Origin: Trinickia violacea
Lineage (GTDB): Bacteria > Pseudomonadota > Gammaproteobacteria > Burkholderiales > Burkholderiaceae
Direction of reading: 5' to 3'
Length of the DNA: 64,000 nt
NCBI RefSeq assembly: GCF_005280735.1
Contig: NZ_CP040078.1
Location: forward strand, 2,914,001-2,978,000
Both the position numbers and the translations under genes were made by a program. Of this stretch, positions 1 to 8,362 are shown piece after piece. The first letter of the stretch is position 1. Every line of letters begins with the position of its first letter. A model generated the notes under the pieces. That model saw nothing but the letters and a program-made list of their open reading frames with translations, ran no database searches and was not told the origin of the DNA.

Positions 1-303
1 CAGCACTTCGTGCAGTCATTGCTCGACGACGTGCGGTTGAACGTGATGCCCGCCTATCGCGTAGACCTCTTCAACACGGCGCAGACGCTGGCGGCTGCGG
101 GTCTCGGCGTCGCGTTCATGTCCTCGATCACCGCGCGGCGCGGGATCGAACTCGGCGAGCTGGTTGCGGTGCCGATCGATCACCCGATCGCGGCGGGCTT
201 CGCGAGCCAGATGATCACGCGCGTCGGGCGGCGGCTGTCGCCGGCGGCCGATCATTTGTGGAAACAGCTGGCGCAGAGCTTTTTGCAAGGCGGGGGGAAA
301 TAG
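1..303 (+). CDS. LysR-type transcriptional regulator, C-terminal end (partial)
   Basis: The reading frame is open from the first base and stops at 301-303, giving the last 100 residues of a LysR-family regulator. The stretch AAAGLGVAFMSS followed by a basic position and ELVAVPI is the usual second half of the LysR effector-binding domain (the 'G.Gva' loop followed by the strand that closes lobe 2). The helix-turn-helix lies outside the window, so the target cannot be named. The next reading frame, an acetyltransferase stump, begins 3 bp after the stop, which suggests that the two once formed a co-directional pair. Confidence 0.85.
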   Translation, partial: QHFVQSLLDDVRLNVMPAYRVDLFNTAQTLAAAGLGVAFMSSITARRGIELGELVAVPIDHPIAAGFASQMITRVGRRLSPAADHLWKQLAQSFLQGGGK

Positions 304-305
304 AC

Positions 306-375
306 ATGACAATGCATCCCGATCCCCGGCCCGCCACTCTCGCCGACCGTCAAGCCATCGAGGCGATCGTCCGAG
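306..375 (+). pseudogene. GNAT-type acetyltransferase, N-terminal stump only
   Basis: An ATG at 306 follows the upstream stop by two bases and opens with MTMHPDPRPATLADRQ followed by AIEAIVRDA. This is the typical first strand and helix of GNAT N-acetyltransferases ('R.A...D...i..iv..A'). Resemblance ends after about 23 residues near position 375. The remaining frame runs antisense through the neighbouring LysR gene and shows no GNAT signature. The rest of the gene (about 130 residues expected) is missing, so this is a gene end created by a deletion or by insertion of the block to the right. The assignment rests on a short match. Confidence 0.5.
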
Positions 376-384
376 ACGCCTGCT

Positions 385-399
385 GGACAGAGACTGTCC
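385..399. repeat. Short inverted repeat at the gene junction
   Basis: GGACAG, AGA, CTGTCC forms a perfect 6-bp-arm hairpin with a 3-nt loop. It lies two bases past the stop codon of the minus-strand LysR gene and just after the point where the acetyltransferase stump loses similarity. No T-run follows on either strand, so it is a weak terminator candidate at best. Confidence 0.4.
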
Positions 400-400
400 G

Positions 401-1327
401 TCAACCGAACATGGCCGTTATGTCGCGTCCCGCTTGCTCGGCTTCCCCGATTAGCCAGTCGAGAAATTGCCTGGCTATCGGGGAGTCCGCTACGGATTGC
501 TTCCAGCAAATAAAGTATGGGAATGGCATGGGTAGAGCAATCTTGAACGGCAAGACAAGATCGTGTCGCTTGATGCTATCAATGGCAAAGAAGCCCTGTC
601 CCAGCGAAATGCCTCTCCCTCTAATCGCCGCATCGATTGCCATGCCGGACACGGAGTATGTGAGTGGTGCCAACACTTCAGGTAGCGGTACGCCAACCGC
701 ATGAAACCAGTCTTTCCACGTGGGCGGCGACATCTTTCCCCATCCCCACTCAACGTGAATGAGCGGGTAGCGCAAGATATCCGCTGGTTGCGAAATCGGC
801 GCTTCCGACTGCAGTAGCGAGGGCGCGCATACGGGTGCGACTCTGTCGGTGAAGACAATGTGATAGGGCGTTCCGTCGTCCGGAGGCGCGCCATAAGTCA
901 GCCGGACATCGGCACTTCTCGCACCGATATTGGTTTCGTGGTCGACGACCTCGACATGAACCTGCACGTAAGGGCAAATGGCGTGCCATTTGTCCAATCT
1001 GGAGGCAAGCCAGTGGGTCGCTACCGACGGAAACGTCATCAGGGTGAGCCGGCGGCCCGTCTGTGCCTTGAGCGCTGCCTGGGCGTCATGGAAGCACTCG
1101 AATCCCCGGGAAATGTGCGAGTGGTACAACTCGCAGAGTGGCGTCGGTCGCAGACCGGTATTCTCCCGGTCGAAAAGCGTAACCCCGAGAAAGTCTTCAA
1201 GCACGCGAATCTGCTGACTAATCGCCCCGGGCGTAACGTGAAGCGCCTCTGCGGCGGCCACGGCACTACCGTAACGAATGACGGCATCGAATATCTGCAA
1301 GGCTCGAAGAGGCGGAAGGCGATTCAT
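401..1327 (-). CDS. LysR-type transcriptional regulator (GcvA-like)
   Basis: 308 residues, the normal LysR length. The N-terminus MNRLPPLRALQIFDAV and the helix-turn-helix segment (AAEALHVTPGAISQQI, residues about 25-40) are typical of the GcvA-like branch, followed by a full effector-binding domain with the SADVRLTYG signature of that branch. It lies downstream of an amino-acid binding protein gene on the same strand with a 160-bp gap, so it probably has its own promoter. It is a plausible regulator of the adjacent binding-protein and lyase genes, which is inference from position only. Confidence 0.9.
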   Translation of the reverse strand: MNRLPPLRALQIFDAVIRYGSAVAAAEALHVTPGAISQQIRVLEDFLGVTLFDRENTGLRPTPLCELYHSHISRGFECFHDAQAALKAQTGRRLTLMTFPSVATHWLASRLDKWHAICPYVQVHVEVVDHETNIGARSADVRLTYGAPPDDGTPYHIVFTDRVAPVCAPSLLQSEAPISQPADILRYPLIHVEWGWGKMSPPTWKDWFHAVGVPLPEVLAPLTYSVSGMAIDAAIRGRGISLGQGFFAIDSIKRHDLVLPFKIALPMPFPYFICWKQSVADSPIARQFLDWLIGEAEQAGRDITAMFG

Positions 1328-1487
1328 GTCGTTGACCTAGACAATGCCGATGGGAATGCCAAGCCGGGAAGCATTGTCGACTCGCGAAGCCAGTCTAGCA
1401 AGGACTGGCGCGTGACGGGTCGCTTGGAAAACGGTCGCCTTCAAGACATCGCATCAAGAGGTGATCACGTCATGCACTGCCGCACGC

Positions 1488-2348
1488 TTACGGTTGTACA
1501 TCGGTCTTGAACCACTTTTCCGAAAGCCGCTTGACGGTACCGTCCGCCAGTGCTTCCGCGATGGCCGTGTCGAACTTTGCTTTCAGATCCGTATCCTGTT
1601 TGCGAAATCCAAGACCTTCTCCCGGCCCCCAGATCGCACCGCCGATCGCGGGTCCGGTGACTCGGATTCGGGCGGTGTCCTTGTTGTCCGCAATTCCGGC
1701 GTAATAGGTGATGTCGTCGAATGCCATGTCGATGCGTCCATTGACCAAGTCGAGGTCACGTTCGGCGGAGGTCTTGTAGAAGCGTACGGACGCGACGTTC
1801 TTGAAGTTGTCGGTGATGAACTTGGTGTAAACCGTGCCGGATTGGATACCGATCGTCTTTCCTTTCAGCTGATCGCGTAGCGGGGCGATCGTGGGCCCGT
1901 CGGTCTCCGGGTCACCCGTCAGCTTGAGGAAACCGGTTTTTCCGGCCGTATTCGTCAATCCGTGCCCATCCACCACCGCAAACGCGGCCGGCGTAGCAGC
2001 GTAGGGCTTGGAGAAGGCAATGACCTTTTCGCGATCCGGTGTGATGGCAAGCGCGTCCATCACGACGTCGAATTTGCCGGCCTGCAGGCCGGTGATCAGT
2101 CCGTCAAAGTCCTGGGCGACCGTCTCGCACTGCAGGTTGACGCGCTTGCACAGATTGTCGAGCAATTCGGGCTCGAATCCCGAGATTTTTCCGTTCGGCA
2201 AAGTCAGGTTCCAAGGGGCGTAACTCCCTTCCAGGGCGACCTTGACGGTCTTCCATTCCTTCGCTTGAACACCGTTTCCCGTCAATGCCAGTGCGCTGAG
2301 CATTGTGACGAAAGAGACCTTCAACGCATTTGCGAAAACCGTCTTCAC
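1488..2348 (-). CDS. Periplasmic amino-acid-binding protein (SBP family 3)
   Basis: 286 residues. A Sec signal peptide (MKTVFANALK then a hydrophobic core ending GVQA) precedes a bacterial extracellular solute-binding protein family 3 domain of the lysine/arginine/ornithine/histidine type: FEPELLDNLCKR, DGLITGLQAGKFDVVMDA, ITPDREKVIAFS, and an IGIQSGTVY hinge region. The GTG start at 2348 is chosen because GGAGG lies 6 nt upstream (2355-2359) and the signal peptide starts there; a longer frame reaches 2411. No permease or ATPase gene adjoins it, so it must share import components encoded elsewhere. It sits 83 bp after the lyase gene on the same strand, so its ligand may be that enzyme's substrate. 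Confidence 0.9.
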   Translation of the reverse strand: MKTVFANALKVSFVTMLSALALTGNGVQAKEWKTVKVALEGSYAPWNLTLPNGKISGFEPELLDNLCKRVNLQCETVAQDFDGLITGLQAGKFDVVMDALAITPDREKVIAFSKPYAATPAAFAVVDGHGLTNTAGKTGFLKLTGDPETDGPTIAPLRDQLKGKTIGIQSGTVYTKFITDNFKNVASVRFYKTSAERDLDLVNGRIDMAFDDITYYAGIADNKDTARIRVTGPAIGGAIWGPGEGLGFRKQDTDLKAKFDTAIAEALADGTVKRLSEKWFKTDVQP

Positions 2349-2431
2349 TCCACACCTCCATATCCTTGATATCGAACCATGGCCGCCGGCTCGCCGTCCT
2401 GGCTTCACCATCGTTGCCGGCGGTATCCGCT

Positions 2432-3994
2432 TCAGCTGTGCAACGTGCCCGCGATGTTCTCGACGATGCTCAACAAGTCGCCCTGCTCGACCAGCTTGTG
2501 CACTTCCACCATGTCCGGATAGAAAAAACGGTCGCCTTCCGCGGTCGGGGCTACCTGCCGAATTCGTGAATAGACCGCCGCCGTCGCCGGTGACGCGTCG
2601 GCGGGATCGAAGAAGTCAAGCGCCTGCGCGGCGGTGAGCAACTCGATCGCCAGAACGTGCTGCAATTTGCGGGAGGTGGCGTAGGCTTTCCGTGCGGCGT
2701 GATAGGCGAAGCTCACCGGGTCTTCCTGATTGCCGCTCGTCGATACGCTGTCGACGCTGGCGGGTTGCGCGAGGTTGCGCATCTCGCCGAGCAATCCTGC
2801 CGCCGTGTACTGAATGATCATGTAACCGCTGTTCAGCCCCGGTTCTTTTGCAAGGAACGCCGGCAGTTCGCTGAAGTATGGGTTGACGAGCCGATCAGTC
2901 CGGCGCTCCGAGATCTTCGCGAGTGTCGTCATCGCAATACAGAGGAGATCGCAGGCAATGCCGACGAACGTGCCGTCGAAGTTGGCACCGGAAATCGCGG
3001 TACCGTCGTCTTCCTCCGGGTAGATCACGGGATTGTCGCCGCACGATCCCACCTCATCGAGAATCGCGTCATATGCGTCATTGATCGCCCGCTTGGACGC
3101 CCCGTGCACCTGAGCAATGCCGCGAAGGCTGTAGGTGTCCTGCAATCTGTAATCCGAAAAGCGATCGCATAGCGCACTTCCGGCCAGCATTCGCCGGATG
3201 TTGTCGGCGGTGTTGCGTTGATGGACATGCTTCTTGACGGAGTGGTACCGGGCATCCAGCGAGCGAGTGGTTGCCTTGAGCGGCTGCAGAGACATCGATG
3301 CCGCAATGTCGGCAGTCTTGGCAAGCTCGATCGCGTTGTAAAGCGAAAGCATCCCGATCGCGGTTACCGATGTGGTGCCGTTGGTGAGTGCAAGCCCCTC
3401 CTTGCATCGCAGCGAGTGCGGCTTTAGCCCCGCGCGCTCCAATGCCTCGGCGCCACTCATGCGCTCACCGCGGTAGTCAGCCTCTCCTTCGCCGATCAGC
3501 ACGAGAGCCATATGTGCCTCGGGTGCGAGATAGCCGACCGATCCGTCGCCCGGCGCGAACGGCGTGATGTCGTTGTTCAATAGCCCGGCGATTTGCTGCA
3601 GCAATTCAATGCTTACGCCGGAATAGCCCTTGCCGAGGCTGATCAGCATCATGAGGAGCGTGGCGCGAACAATTTCGCGAGGCAGCGGCTCGCCGACCGA
3701 GACGGCATGCGAGCGCACGATATTTCGTTGAAGTTGTTCCGCGTCGCTCGGACTGATGACGCGTGTCGAATTCGCACCAAAGCCGGACGTTACGCCATAG
3801 ACGAGCCGATTCTGGCTGAGAAAAAGATCCACCAGGCGGCGCGAATTCAACACGCGTTCGCGATAAGCGGAAGAAAACGACACGCGCGCGCCATATCGGG
3901 CTATTGCAATGAATTGCTCGATCGAAATGTCGACTTGATCGAGATTGACCTCCAAAATTTTATTTGGCCGAGATTGAATGTGCGCCAAAGACAT
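2432..3994 (-). CDS. HAL/PAL-family aromatic amino-acid lyase homologue lacking the MIO triad
   Basis: 520 residues, close to HutH length. The start at 3994 has a GGAGGAT ribosome site 7 nt upstream. Family signatures are present: VYGVTSGFG (catalytic Tyr about 66), EGLALTNGT (about 199-207), QDTYSLR (about 285-291) and NQEDPVSF (about 422-429). The segment that should read GSVGASGDLAP reads GSVGYLAP (151-158), so the Ala-Ser-Gly that cyclises to the MIO electrophile is absent by a clean in-frame change. In this family MIO is required for ammonia elimination, so the protein either uses different chemistry or is non-catalytic. It is grouped with an amino-acid binding protein and an MFS transporter. 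Confidence 0.88.
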   Translation of the reverse strand: MSLAHIQSRPNKILEVNLDQVDISIEQFIAIARYGARVSFSSAYRERVLNSRRLVDLFLSQNRLVYGVTSGFGANSTRVISPSDAEQLQRNIVRSHAVSVGEPLPREIVRATLLMMLISLGKGYSGVSIELLQQIAGLLNNDITPFAPGDGSVGYLAPEAHMALVLIGEGEADYRGERMSGAEALERAGLKPHSLRCKEGLALTNGTTSVTAIGMLSLYNAIELAKTADIAASMSLQPLKATTRSLDARYHSVKKHVHQRNTADNIRRMLAGSALCDRFSDYRLQDTYSLRGIAQVHGASKRAINDAYDAILDEVGSCGDNPVIYPEEDDGTAISGANFDGTFVGIACDLLCIAMTTLAKISERRTDRLVNPYFSELPAFLAKEPGLNSGYMIIQYTAAGLLGEMRNLAQPASVDSVSTSGNQEDPVSFAYHAARKAYATSRKLQHVLAIELLTAAQALDFFDPADASPATAAVYSRIRQVAPTAEGDRFFYPDMVEVHKLVEQGDLLSIVENIAGTLHS

Positions 3995-4323
3995 TCTAAA
4001 TATCCTCCGTCGAATGCGTGCAATGAAGCGGGCAGCAACACCGGGTTGAAGGTGGAGCGCTTGCTTGAGATCATTGCTGGCAAGCGTAGAGTCGCTTGCC
4101 GCGGCACACAAACGATTTAATTTGAGGCTCGGGTTTAGATATTCTAAAGCGCGTATTTCGTTCGATGCTGGATTTGTCCGAACAAAGGACAATTGCCGCA
4201 CACCTCGACCAATGAGATGCGCGGACCAAAGGAGAGATAGCGTTATCGGAGATTCTCGATATTTTGATTTTTTATCAATTGAAATCTCCCTTCATTCTCA
4301 CATGCTTGGTGCGTAAGCAACCC
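3995..4323. other. Intergenic region upstream of the lyase gene
   Basis: About 330 bp between the MFS gene and the lyase gene, both on the minus strand. I see no convincing gene in it. It becomes AT-rich around 4255-4290 (runs of T and A), unlike the GC-rich surroundings, and probably holds the promoter for the lyase and binding-protein genes. I could not fix a -35/-10 pair. Confidence 0.5.
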
Positions 4324-5655
4324 TCACAGCCGCTGCCCTTCTTTGACTCGCAATCGTGCCGGCAAGCCGTACATCAGAATCGCCGCACAGAGCAGTGAAA
4401 GGCAGCCGATGACATACAACGCAGGTGTCGTGCTGCCGGTGACGTCCTTGATACGCCCCACCATTACCGGGCTGACAATGCCTCCCAACTGGCCCAACGT
4501 GTTGATCAGCGCAATCCCTCCCGCGGCGCCGACGCCCGTGACGAGTTTAGGAGGCAATGCCCAGAAAGCCGGGATAGACGCGATCGTGCCGGCGCCCATG
4601 ATCGCGAGCGCGGCGATAAGGAAGCTGACGTGCTTATCGAATATTCCCGCAGCGAAGAAGCCGATTGCAGCGAGGAACATCAGCGCGACGACGAACCGGC
4701 TGCGATGACCGCTGGCGTCGGATAGACGGCCGACCAGCACCATCGTGGCCGCCCCGCACAGATAAGGCACCGCCGTGAGAAAGCCAATGGTGGTCGGATT
4801 GACGATCCCCGAAGAGCGAATCAACTGAGGCGCCCAGAAATTGAGGCCGTACGAACTGACTTGAATCAGGAAGTAGATCAACCCGAGTGTGAGAAAGCCG
4901 GGAGTCTTCAATGCTTCGAGCAACGAGTGCCCGCAGATGTCCTTGTTCTGCTCGGCGATACGCTGGGACAACAAAGCCTGCTCACTGCATGTGAGCCAAG
5001 CGGCGTCCTCGACACGGTCTTTGAGCATGTTGAGCACAAGGTAGCCGAGCCCGACACATGGCAAGCCGCCGACCAGAAACAGCCAGTGCCAGCCGCGCAT
5101 CGATAGGACGCCTTCCATGCCTGACAGGACGAGTCCCGCGACAGGCGCGCCGACGATTCCAGCGAAAGCCGAGGCCAGGAAGAGCAGCGAAGTGATGCGG
5201 CCGCGATAGTCGACTGGAAACCATAGCGTCAGGTAGAACAGAACGCCGGGCGCGAACCCCGCCTCCATCGCACCGATCAAAAATCGCAATGTGTAGAACT
5301 GCCACTCGTTATGGACGAGGGCCATCAGGGCGGTGGCGATGCCCCACGAGATCATGATTCTGGCGATCCAGCGGCGCGCGCCAACCTTGTAAAGCATCAG
5401 GTTGCTGGGCACTTCGAACAGCACATAGCCGACCACGAACAAGCCCGCGCCCAGGCCGTAAGCCGTGTTGCTCAAGCCGAGATCGCTCTGCAGCGCGAAC
5501 TTGGCAAAGCTGATGTTGATGCGGTCGAAGAACGCGAACAAGTAGCACACCATGACAAGGGGCATGATTCGCCACGCAACCTTGCGCACGACATGCGATT
5601 CATTGGCATCCGCCAGTCGTGTCTCACGCAGGGTCGATGATGTGATCTCGTTCAC
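4324..5655 (-). CDS. MFS transporter, anion:cation symporter (phthalate/tartrate permease-like) family
   Basis: About 443 residues with some 12 hydrophobic segments in two halves. The first helix contains FAFFDRINISFA, the ACS-family signature, followed by GLGAGLFVVGYVLFEVPSN and the loop VGARRWIARIM. This family imports organic anions such as tartrate, glucarate and phthalate-type acids across the inner membrane with protons. The GTG start at 5655 has GGAG about 8 nt upstream; an ATG at 5691 in frame is an alternative. It is encoded alone between a flavin monooxygenase gene and a lyase gene, all on the minus strand. The substrate cannot be read from the sequence. Confidence 0.88.
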   Translation of the reverse strand: MNEITSSTLRETRLADANESHVVRKVAWRIMPLVMVCYLFAFFDRINISFAKFALQSDLGLSNTAYGLGAGLFVVGYVLFEVPSNLMLYKVGARRWIARIMISWGIATALMALVHNEWQFYTLRFLIGAMEAGFAPGVLFYLTLWFPVDYRGRITSLLFLASAFAGIVGAPVAGLVLSGMEGVLSMRGWHWLFLVGGLPCVGLGYLVLNMLKDRVEDAAWLTCSEQALLSQRIAEQNKDICGHSLLEALKTPGFLTLGLIYFLIQVSSYGLNFWAPQLIRSSGIVNPTTIGFLTAVPYLCGAATMVLVGRLSDASGHRSRFVVALMFLAAIGFFAAGIFDKHVSFLIAALAIMGAGTIASIPAFWALPPKLVTGVGAAGGIALINTLGQLGGIVSPVMVGRIKDVTGSTTPALYVIGCLSLLCAAILMYGLPARLRVKEGQRL

Positions 5656-5819
5656 AAGTGTCTCCAGTAGTCGCCGCGCCCATTGGTGCATGGGCTGGGG
5701 CGATCAGTTAGTCAGGCGCTCTTGACGGCGCTGGGAGACATCTTGCTGATGCGGTCGGTCGCGGAGAAGGACAAAGAGACGAAGTCAGCTTTCGCGTTTT
5801 GCGAAAGCACGCGCTCTGC

Positions 5820-7037
5820 TCAAAGCCAAGTGCCCCCCTGACGTTCATTCGGCTCCTCCGAAAGCGCATCGAAACCGTGAATCCAGTCCAAGTGATGCAT
5901 CACGCTCTCGCGTTCGCCGAGCCGGGCATTGCGCGCCTCGGCGGCCGGCCCGTCCGGCAGATGCAGCACGTCCGCAGTCGTGATCGAGGCGTACTGCACC
6001 TTGCGCGTGCGCCCCCGGCGCAAGCGCTCGTAGGCCTCCTGCGCCTCGCGCCAATTCCCCGGACCCGCCTTGGCCAACTGCGCAGCCAGCACCACGGCAT
6101 CCTCGATCGACTGGTTGGCGCCCTGGCCGTGGTGCGGCACCAGTGCATGCGCGGCATCGCCGATCAGCGTCACACGGCCCCGGCTCCAACGGCCGAGCGG
6201 CGGACGATGGAACAGGCCCCAGCGTTGGCTGATGGGCACCGCCCCGATCATCTGCACCACCGCCGGATGCCAGTCCCCGAACACGCGCAGCTGCTCGCCC
6301 TCGCTAGCCGGCATGACCCACTCGCGCGACGGCCACGGCGACGGATGGCGCTCGACCAGCAGAAAATTCTGGTCGCCTTTGCCGCCGATCGGATAGTGCA
6401 GCAGATGGCCCTGCGGCCCGATCCAGAACTGGATGGTCTCGGGATCGGGCAGCAAGTCCATTCGCTCGGCCGGCACCACGCCGCGAAAGCCCGAGCAGCC
6501 TGAATACAGGGCGTCGTCGTAGCCAAGCATCCAGCGCCGCGTGATCGAGCGAGCGCCGTCGGCGCCGATCACCAGATCGGCCTCGATGCGTTGACCGTTA
6601 TCGAACGTCAAGCTCACGCGATCCGGGTGCTGCGCGAGATCGATCAGCCGATGGCCGAGGTGAATGCGATCGAGGCCCACCGCCTGGGAGAGCACGGCCT
6701 GCAGATCAGCACGATGAACGCCCCAGTACGAGCCGCCGAATTGCTCGCGATAGCTGGGTGCGCCCCGGTGATGTCCGATGACCGCGCCGCTGCGTCCGTC
6801 GCGATAGACCAGCGCAGGGATTTCCGCGCACACGCTGTCGAAAGCCTCGCGCAGTCCCATGCGATCGTAGAAGCGCGTCGCATTGGCCGACAGCGCGACA
6901 GCCGCCCCGACCTCGCGCAGCTCGTCGGTCTGTTCATAGAGCTGCGCATCGATGCCGTGCTCGCGAAGCGCGAGCGCAAGCGTCAGGCCGCCAATGCCGG
7001 CGCCGATGATGGCTATCCTCAGATCCATCTGCTTCAT
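5820..7037 (-). CDS. FAD-dependent aromatic monooxygenase (salicylate-hydroxylase-like)
   Basis: 405 residues. The Rossmann motif IIGAGIGGLTLALAL lies near the N-terminus, the ADLVIGADGARS motif binding FAD and NADPH is mid-protein (about 156-167), and GDAAHALVPHHGQGANQ is the group A flavoprotein hydroxylase FAD site. These enzymes hydroxylate aromatic acids, sometimes with decarboxylation, using NAD(P)H and O2 in the cytoplasm. The ATG at 7037 is favoured by GGAGA upstream over an in-frame start at 7085. It is divergent from a LysR gene with a dyad between them, the standard arrangement for an inducible aromatic catabolic gene. The substrate is unresolved (salicylate, 6-hydroxynicotinate or similar). 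Confidence 0.88.
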   Translation of the reverse strand: MKQMDLRIAIIGAGIGGLTLALALREHGIDAQLYEQTDELREVGAAVALSANATRFYDRMGLREAFDSVCAEIPALVYRDGRSGAVIGHHRGAPSYREQFGGSYWGVHRADLQAVLSQAVGLDRIHLGHRLIDLAQHPDRVSLTFDNGQRIEADLVIGADGARSITRRWMLGYDDALYSGCSGFRGVVPAERMDLLPDPETIQFWIGPQGHLLHYPIGGKGDQNFLLVERHPSPWPSREWVMPASEGEQLRVFGDWHPAVVQMIGAVPISQRWGLFHRPPLGRWSRGRVTLIGDAAHALVPHHGQGANQSIEDAVVLAAQLAKAGPGNWREAQEAYERLRRGRTRKVQYASITTADVLHLPDGPAAEARNARLGERESVMHHLDWIHGFDALSEEPNERQGGTWL

Positions 7038-7161
7038 CACTATGTCTCCGATATCCAGGTTTATAGGCTTGAGGTGGCGAGGCATCAGGCGAGAAACGTG
7101 TCGAATGCGTGCGCCGTGTCAGTATTTTCAGGACGTGAGACTCATCCCACAATAAAATGCA

Positions 7162-7176
7162 ATGAATCTGCTTCAT
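7162..7176. promoter_or_regulatory. Candidate LysR operator
   Basis: ATGAA-TCTGC-TTCAT is a perfect dyad with 5-bp arms and contains T-N11-A (T 7163, A 7175), the LysR-box shape. It lies between the divergent monooxygenase gene and the LysR gene, 36 bp upstream of the preferred LysR start. Confidence 0.55.
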
Positions 7177-7211
7177 CACTGGATTGAATGAGCGAGTGCG
7201 AGGCCCAAGCC

Positions 7212-8159
7212 ATGGAACTGAGCGATGTCGACCTTAATCTGCTGCTGCTTTTCGAACGGTTGATGCAGGAGCGGCGCGTCTCGACCGTCGCCGAGCAGAT
7301 GAACATGAGCCAGCCGGGCGTCAGCAATGCGCTCGCCAAGCTGCGTCGCCGGCTCGGCGATCCGCTGTTCGTGCGCGGGCCCGGCGGTGTGGTGCCCACG
7401 CCCTTCGCGCTGCGTTTGGCGGAACCGGTCTCGCAAGCGCTCGCGACCCTGCACGCCGCGCTCAATCCCGAGACCGGCTTCGATCCGTTGCTTGCCACGC
7501 GCACGATGACGATCGGCATGACCGATATCGGCGAGGTCGTATTCCTGCCCGCACTACTCGAACGCCTGTCGCGCGTGGCGCCTGGCATCGCACTGAATAC
7601 CGTCCGAAACGCGAGCGTCAATCTGAGCGACGAGATGGCAGATGGCCGAGTCGATCTCGCCATCGGCTTGCTGCCGCAGCTCAAGGGCGGCTTCTATCAG
7701 CGGCGCCTGTTCGATCAGCGGTACGTCTGCCTGTTCCGGCGCGGCCATCCGCTCGAGAACACGCCGCTCACGCTCGCTGCCTGGCGCGAGGCCGAGCATC
7801 TGGTGGTGGTCTCGGCGGGCACCGGCCACGGCCAAGTAGAAGACTGGCTGAAAAGGCGCGGCGTGCGGCGCCAGGTACGACTGACGGTGCCGCACTTCAT
7901 GAGCGTGGGCTACATCCTGCAACGCACCGATCTGATCGCCACGGTGCCGGAGCGCCTCGCCCTGCAATTGGCCACGCCCTTCTCGCTCAGCGCGAGCGCG
8001 TTGCCCATGTCGCTGCCGGCCGCGCCGATCCATCTGCTTTGGCATACACGAGTCCATCAGGACGAGGGCAATCGCTGGCTGCGCGCGGTGGTAGTCGATC
8101 TGTTCGCGGACACCGCAACGCCTGCGCGCAAGGCGAAGTCCGGGCAAAAGAAAGCGTGA
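7212..8159 (+). CDS. LysR-type transcriptional regulator (NodD-like branch)
   Basis: 315 residues from the ATG at 7212, which gives MELSDVDLNLLLLFE, the usual N-terminus of NodD/PcpR/NahR-type LysR proteins. The helix-turn-helix is AEQMNMSQPGVSNALAKLR, followed by GDPLFVRGPGGV typical of this branch and an effector domain. An in-frame ATG at 7188 is possible but has no ribosome site. It is divergent from the flavin monooxygenase and is probably its aromatic-acid-responsive activator, by analogy with NahR and salicylate hydroxylase. The effector is unknown. Confidence 0.9.
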   Translation: MELSDVDLNLLLLFERLMQERRVSTVAEQMNMSQPGVSNALAKLRRRLGDPLFVRGPGGVVPTPFALRLAEPVSQALATLHAALNPETGFDPLLATRTMTIGMTDIGEVVFLPALLERLSRVAPGIALNTVRNASVNLSDEMADGRVDLAIGLLPQLKGGFYQRRLFDQRYVCLFRRGHPLENTPLTLAAWREAEHLVVVSAGTGHGQVEDWLKRRGVRRQVRLTVPHFMSVGYILQRTDLIATVPERLALQLATPFSLSASALPMSLPAAPIHLLWHTRVHQDEGNRWLRAVVVDLFADTATPARKAKSGQKKA

Positions 8160-8223
8160 ATGGGGGCGAAAAGCGGGCCGTAAATCCATCGCACCTTTTT
8201 GCAGTCGCAACATGCGCATCCGA

Positions 8224-8258
8224 TATCTTTATCTGAATTTACTATTTAGCCTTTGCAT
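8224..8258. promoter_or_regulatory. 35-bp conserved element, copy A
   Basis: This AT-rich stretch matches 20836-20870 at 27 of 35 positions with no gaps. Shared blocks are TTTATCT (8228-8234), TATTTA (8243-8248) and TTTGCAT (8252-8258). It ends 104 bp before the LLM monooxygenase start. The other copy is upstream of the sulfonate-type ABC importer, so a shared sulfur regulator (CysB, Cbl or SsuR type) is a reasonable inference. Confidence 0.55.
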
Positions 8259-8362
8259 AACGCGGTGTTAGCCTGAATTCGACTCGCAGACGTGCCGTTG
8301 CCCAACCCCGTCTGCTCCCACAGCCATTCCTTCAATGCGGCGGATACCCGCAAGGAGCCAAC

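Noticed and set aside
8196..8216. Possible sigma-54 promoter (TCGCAC and TTGCA)
   Set aside because: The first G of the -24 GG is missing and the spacing to the -12 GC is one base short, so it does not meet the consensus.
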